Assembly: GCA_013812655.1 (NCBI GenBank)
Contig: JACCTC010000275.1
Coordinates: forward strand, 1 to 36,270
Direction of reading: 5' to 3'
DNA from: Deltaproteobacteria bacterium
Lineage (GTDB): Bacteria > Myxococcota_A > Polyangia > Haliangiales > Haliangiaceae
DNA length: 36,270 bases
A program made the position numbers and the translations under genes. The notes under the pieces are model-generated. The model worked only from the letters and a program-made list of their open reading frames with translations. It had not been told where the DNA came from and did no database searches. Below, in pieces: positions 33,873-36,270 of this stretch; position 1 is the stretch's first letter, and each line of letters begins with the position of its first letter.

Positions 33873-35171
33873 TCAACGTCGCTCGGCGTTCTTCATCTCC
33901 AGATGCGTGGTACCGGCGAGCGGCTTCTTGCCGGTGCCCGTGAACTTGCCGTCATAGGTGAGCGAGAGCAACTCGCGCACGCTGTCGAGCTCGAGGGTGG
34001 CGCGATGGATCGTCAGCTTGGAGCCGTTATCCTCACAGATCGTCGGCGCCTCGAGGGCGTAGACGTGCTCCGTCGAGGTCGCCGATCGATTGAATGCGAG
34101 CACGCAGCCGGGCTGCACCTGGATCGTGAAGTGACGCTTCCGCGTCCGGGTCGACAACACTTCCAGGCGATTTGTCTGCGTCACCGGCGGACGTCCTTTC
34201 ACATCGATGGTGACGGTCGCCGTGCCGACGTACGTGCGGGCACCGTCATCGGGCGCCTTCGCGATCGGCTCGGTCGGCGCTGCCGCAGCCGTCCTGGTGC
34301 GTGCGGCTTCCATCAGCTGCGAGATCCCCGCGCGCGCCACGAACCGGGGTTCAGGACCTGGTCGCCCGTCACGTCCCGGCGTGCCCTGCTTGTCGAGGTC
34401 CTCCGCGGTCCCGATGTGTCCGCCCTCACCCGCGTCGCCGCCCGGCCCCGCAGCGTTGTCGATGACCACGTACTTCGCGAGCTCGGGACTCGCCGCGTCG
34501 TAGAGCACCGTCACCTCGCCGCCGTCGCCACCGTCGCCACCGCCGCCACCGCCGCTGCCGCCGCCCGCGAACACGCGCATCGTGATCGTCGGATCGAGGA
34601 GATAGGTCTGCATCGGTGAGCCTTGCGGCTCGACGGTGACCGCGACGAGCTTGCCGTCGCGATAGGGGAGGTAGCCGATCGAGATCGTCGTGCGCGGGGC
34701 ATTCCCGGCTGCTTCGCCCTTCGCGCCAGCGTCGCCGCTGGATCCCGGTTTCCCGCCCGCAACGGCCGTCGGTGGCCAGCACTTCCAGTGGGGCTCGAGC
34801 TCGATCGTCGATGTGATCGACGGATTGGCGACGAGCGTCGCCGTGATCGTCAGCTTCTTGTCGAGCATCGCCATCGCGTCGTCCGGCGGATTCCACGAGC
34901 GATCGTTCATGTCGCCGATCGAGGCGGTCAGCGTCACGATCGCTGGATCGAAGCGGTCGTGCTCGACGGCACCGGACGAGCCCTCGTAGTACGCCTTGCC
35001 GTCCTTCGTGGTCACGACGACCTCGACGACGTCACCGCGCGCGCAGATCCGTCGATCCTTGGGGCCGTCGCCGGTGATCACCTGCAGTGTCGTGACGTTG
35101 TTCTCTTCGAGCTTGACGGACTGCGCGCCGCCGCACGCGACGAGGCAGACCAGTAGCCATCGATGAATCAT
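33873..35171 (-). CDS. Predicted lipoprotein with collagen-like Gly-rich segments
   Basis: The gene encodes 432 residues from the ATG at 35171, chosen for GAGGA 6 nt upstream and the signal peptide (IHRWLLVCLVAC, lipobox C13); an ATG at 35321 would add 50 unrelated residues. After a beta-rich N-terminal part (DVVEVVVTTKDGKAYYEG, TASIGDMNDRSW) there are three Gly-rich stretches: about 139-156 (GKPGSSGDAGAKGEAAG), 203-218 (Gly/Asp only) and 242-273 (including GTPGRDGRPGPEP with GxP triplets). They are too short for a stable collagen helix but could be flexible tethers. The C-terminal part (about 320-432) has beta strands and one Cys pair. Function unknown; probably at the cell envelope. Confidence 0.7.
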   Translation of the reverse strand: MIHRWLLVCLVACGGAQSVKLEENNVTTLQVITGDGPKDRRICARGDVVEVVVTTKDGKAYYEGSSGAVEHDRFDPAIVTLTASIGDMNDRSWNPPDDAMAMLDKKLTITATLVANPSITSTIELEPHWKCWPPTAVAGGKPGSSGDAGAKGEAAGNAPRTTISIGYLPYRDGKLVAVTVEPQGSPMQTYLLDPTITMRVFAGGGSGGGGGGDGGDGGEVTVLYDAASPELAKYVVIDNAAGPGGDAGEGGHIGTAEDLDKQGTPGRDGRPGPEPRFVARAGISQLMEAARTRTAAAAPTEPIAKAPDDGARTYVGTATVTIDVKGRPPVTQTNRLEVLSTRTRKRHFTIQVQPGCVLAFNRSATSTEHVYALEAPTICEDNGSKLTIHRATLELDSVRELLSLTYDGKFTGTGKKPLAGTTHLEMKNAERR

Positions 35172-35180
35172 CGTTGTCCT

Positions 35181-35198
35181 CGTGGTCACCTGACCACG
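35181..35198. promoter_or_regulatory. Inverted repeat CGTGGTCA-CC-TGACCACG
   Basis: Perfect 8-bp arms (35181-35188 and 35191-35198) separated by CC lie about 10 bp before the start at 35171. On the minus strand the repeat abuts the SD of the Gly-rich lipoprotein, so it could be an operator for a dimeric regulator or a hairpin controlling translation. Confidence 0.5.
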
Positions 35199-35221
35199 CA
35201 TGCGCGACGTTTGCCAGCAGC

Positions 35222-36253
35222 TTAGCCGAGCGCGGCGATCACCGCATCCGCGACGACCTCGCCGACGGCAGGAGACGCCGTCGCGCCATGACCACCGAGC
35301 GCAGCCGCCCACACGAGCCATGGCCGCTCGGGATCGCGGCCGAGGCGCATCCGGCGATCCGCTGCGAATGCGCGCTGACAGGCCCAGCGCCGCACGATCG
35401 GGGCGCGCGCGAGGTCCGCGGACGCGGTGACGAGCCGGCTGCGCAGCCGATCATCGGCGTCGCTGGCGGGCTGCTGGTCGGCCGCCGCGGTGACGTCCGC
35501 GTCGCACGGTGAGACCAGGATCCCGCTGTGATCGCGGCGGAGGTAGACCTCGTCGCGACCGAGGTACCAGACGTACGGCGCGGTCGCCGGTGTGCCCCCC
35601 GCCGGCGTGCCCTCGACGACGAACAGGTGGCGCTTGAACGCGTCGAGCGGTGGATCGCCGGTCAGCGCGCCGGCCCATGCACCGGTCGCGTCGACGATCA
35701 CGCGCGCCGCGATCGTCCCCCGCGCGGTCTCGACCCGGCCTGCCTCGATGTCGGTCACCGCCGCGTCGCACGCGATATCGAGGTTCGCCGCGAGCGCGTG
35801 GAGCAGCCCGGTCGCGTCGATCACGCCATCGCCGGGGACATCCAGCGCTTGCCCGATCGGGAGCTCGGTCAGCTGCGGCCACCGCGCGAGGACGTCGGCG
35901 CGCTCGATGACCGTGTGGGCCACGCCGAGGCGTTCGGCGCGCTCGATGTAGGTCGCCGCATGCGCCGGGTCGTCGAAGCACAGCACGCCGCCTGTCGGGG
36001 CCCACACCGCCGCGAATCGATCGCGCAGGCATGCGGCACCGCGGATCGCGAGCCGGCTCGTGTCGTCATCCTCGCAGAGCTGGCGCCCGAGCCCCGCGCC
36101 GCGCCCGCTCGCGTAGCGGCCAAGGTCGGCCTCGCGCTCCAGCACGAGTGCCGGCACGCCACGAGCCGCCAGGGCCCACGCCGTGGCACAGCCGGCATAG
36201 CCGCCGCCGATGATGGCGACGTCGACGGTGCCAGGAAGCGCGGCGGGCGGCCC
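35222..36253 (-). CDS. FAD-dependent oxidoreductase (DAO/glycine oxidase-like), 5'-truncated
   Basis: About 343 residues are visible; the start is lost in the poly-G edge, since no ATG, GTG or TTG precedes the first domain. The N-terminal Rossmann motif VDVAIIGGGYAGCATAWALA and the E of LVLEREADLG bind the FAD dinucleotide. Later DAO-fold elements are present: VDATGAWAGAL (second FAD contact), WYLGRDEVYLRRDHSGILVSPC, and a final segment LVWAAALGGHGATASPAVGE that closes over the flavin. This fits D-amino-acid dehydrogenase or glycine oxidase-type enzymes that oxidise amines; the substrate is not readable. The first codon after the cut suggests only a few N-terminal residues are missing. It lies 50 bp upstream of the lipoprotein on the same strand. 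Confidence 0.8.
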   Translation of the reverse strand, partial: GPPAALPGTVDVAIIGGGYAGCATAWALAARGVPALVLEREADLGRYASGRGAGLGRQLCEDDDTSRLAIRGAACLRDRFAAVWAPTGGVLCFDDPAHAATYIERAERLGVAHTVIERADVLARWPQLTELPIGQALDVPGDGVIDATGLLHALAANLDIACDAAVTDIEAGRVETARGTIAARVIVDATGAWAGALTGDPPLDAFKRHLFVVEGTPAGGTPATAPYVWYLGRDEVYLRRDHSGILVSPCDADVTAAADQQPASDADDRLRSRLVTASADLARAPIVRRWACQRAFAADRRMRLGRDPERPWLVWAAALGGHGATASPAVGEVVADAVIAALG

Positions 36254-36270
36254 GGGGGGGGGGGGGGGGG
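36254..36270. other. Terminal run of 17 G
   Basis: An uninterrupted G homopolymer closes the window inside a gene. It is best explained as a sequencing or assembly artefact (a no-signal base is read as G on two-colour instruments) rather than genome sequence. Confidence 0.8.

Overview
The window is high-GC DNA (roughly 70% by eye) with dense bacterial gene packing. It most likely comes from a myxobacterium (Myxococcota). Supporting signs are two ECF-type sigma factors, two Ser/Thr kinases with C-terminal membrane anchors, a V4R-like protein resembling the myxobacterial TIGR02265/DUF2378 family, many predicted lipoproteins and proline-rich outer-membrane barrels, and a propionyl-CoA-type carboxyltransferase. 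A placement near Kofleriaceae/Haliangiales is only a guess. The right edge ends in 17 consecutive G that cut into a gene, so it is probably a contig end.

Layout. 1-3066 (+): a 5'-truncated sigma factor, a GT39-like membrane glycosyltransferase and a secreted protein of unknown function. 3067-6997 (-): two translationally coupled paralogous beta-barrels, an M28 metallopeptidase lipoprotein and an extensin-like/M15-fold protein with a lysine-rich repeat. 7028-15465 (+): a 2,073-residue protein of unknown function with beta domains, a tail-anchored kinase, a YjbQ protein and a SUKH-domain protein. 15443-19262: small or unassigned genes, a C39-like cysteine peptidase and a beta-lactamase-fold serine hydrolase. 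19313-26074 (+): a second tail-anchored kinase, then an ECF sigma factor abutting a 1,379-residue membrane protein that combines a zinc-finger anti-sigma end with FecR, VIT, VWA, TPR and YfaP-like parts. 26082-30248: a soluble histidine kinase, an envelope lipoprotein, a barrel and the V4R-like protein. 30271-33859 (+): the carboxyltransferase, a TPR lipoprotein and a small Cys-rich lipoprotein. 33873-36253 (-): a Gly-rich lipoprotein and a truncated FAD oxidoreductase. No rRNA, tRNA, CRISPR array, insertion sequence or phage gene was seen.

The most notable signals are the following. (a) At least nine genes have a TAnnnT -10-like hexamer 6-9 nt before the start codon and no convincing Shine-Dalgarno (SD) sequence; five of these also carry the TGn extension. 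This suggests widespread leaderless transcription next to a separate SD-led class. (b) Two divergent gene pairs have start codons only 30 and 22 bp apart with interleaved -10 elements. (c) A perfect AAGGAGGT SD precedes an in-frame ATG in a linker of the giant protein, which could give a second, 733-residue product. (d) The ECF sigma factor is paired with an anti-sigma protein carrying a VIT-VWA periplasmic region. All functional statements rest on motif recognition by eye, with no database search.
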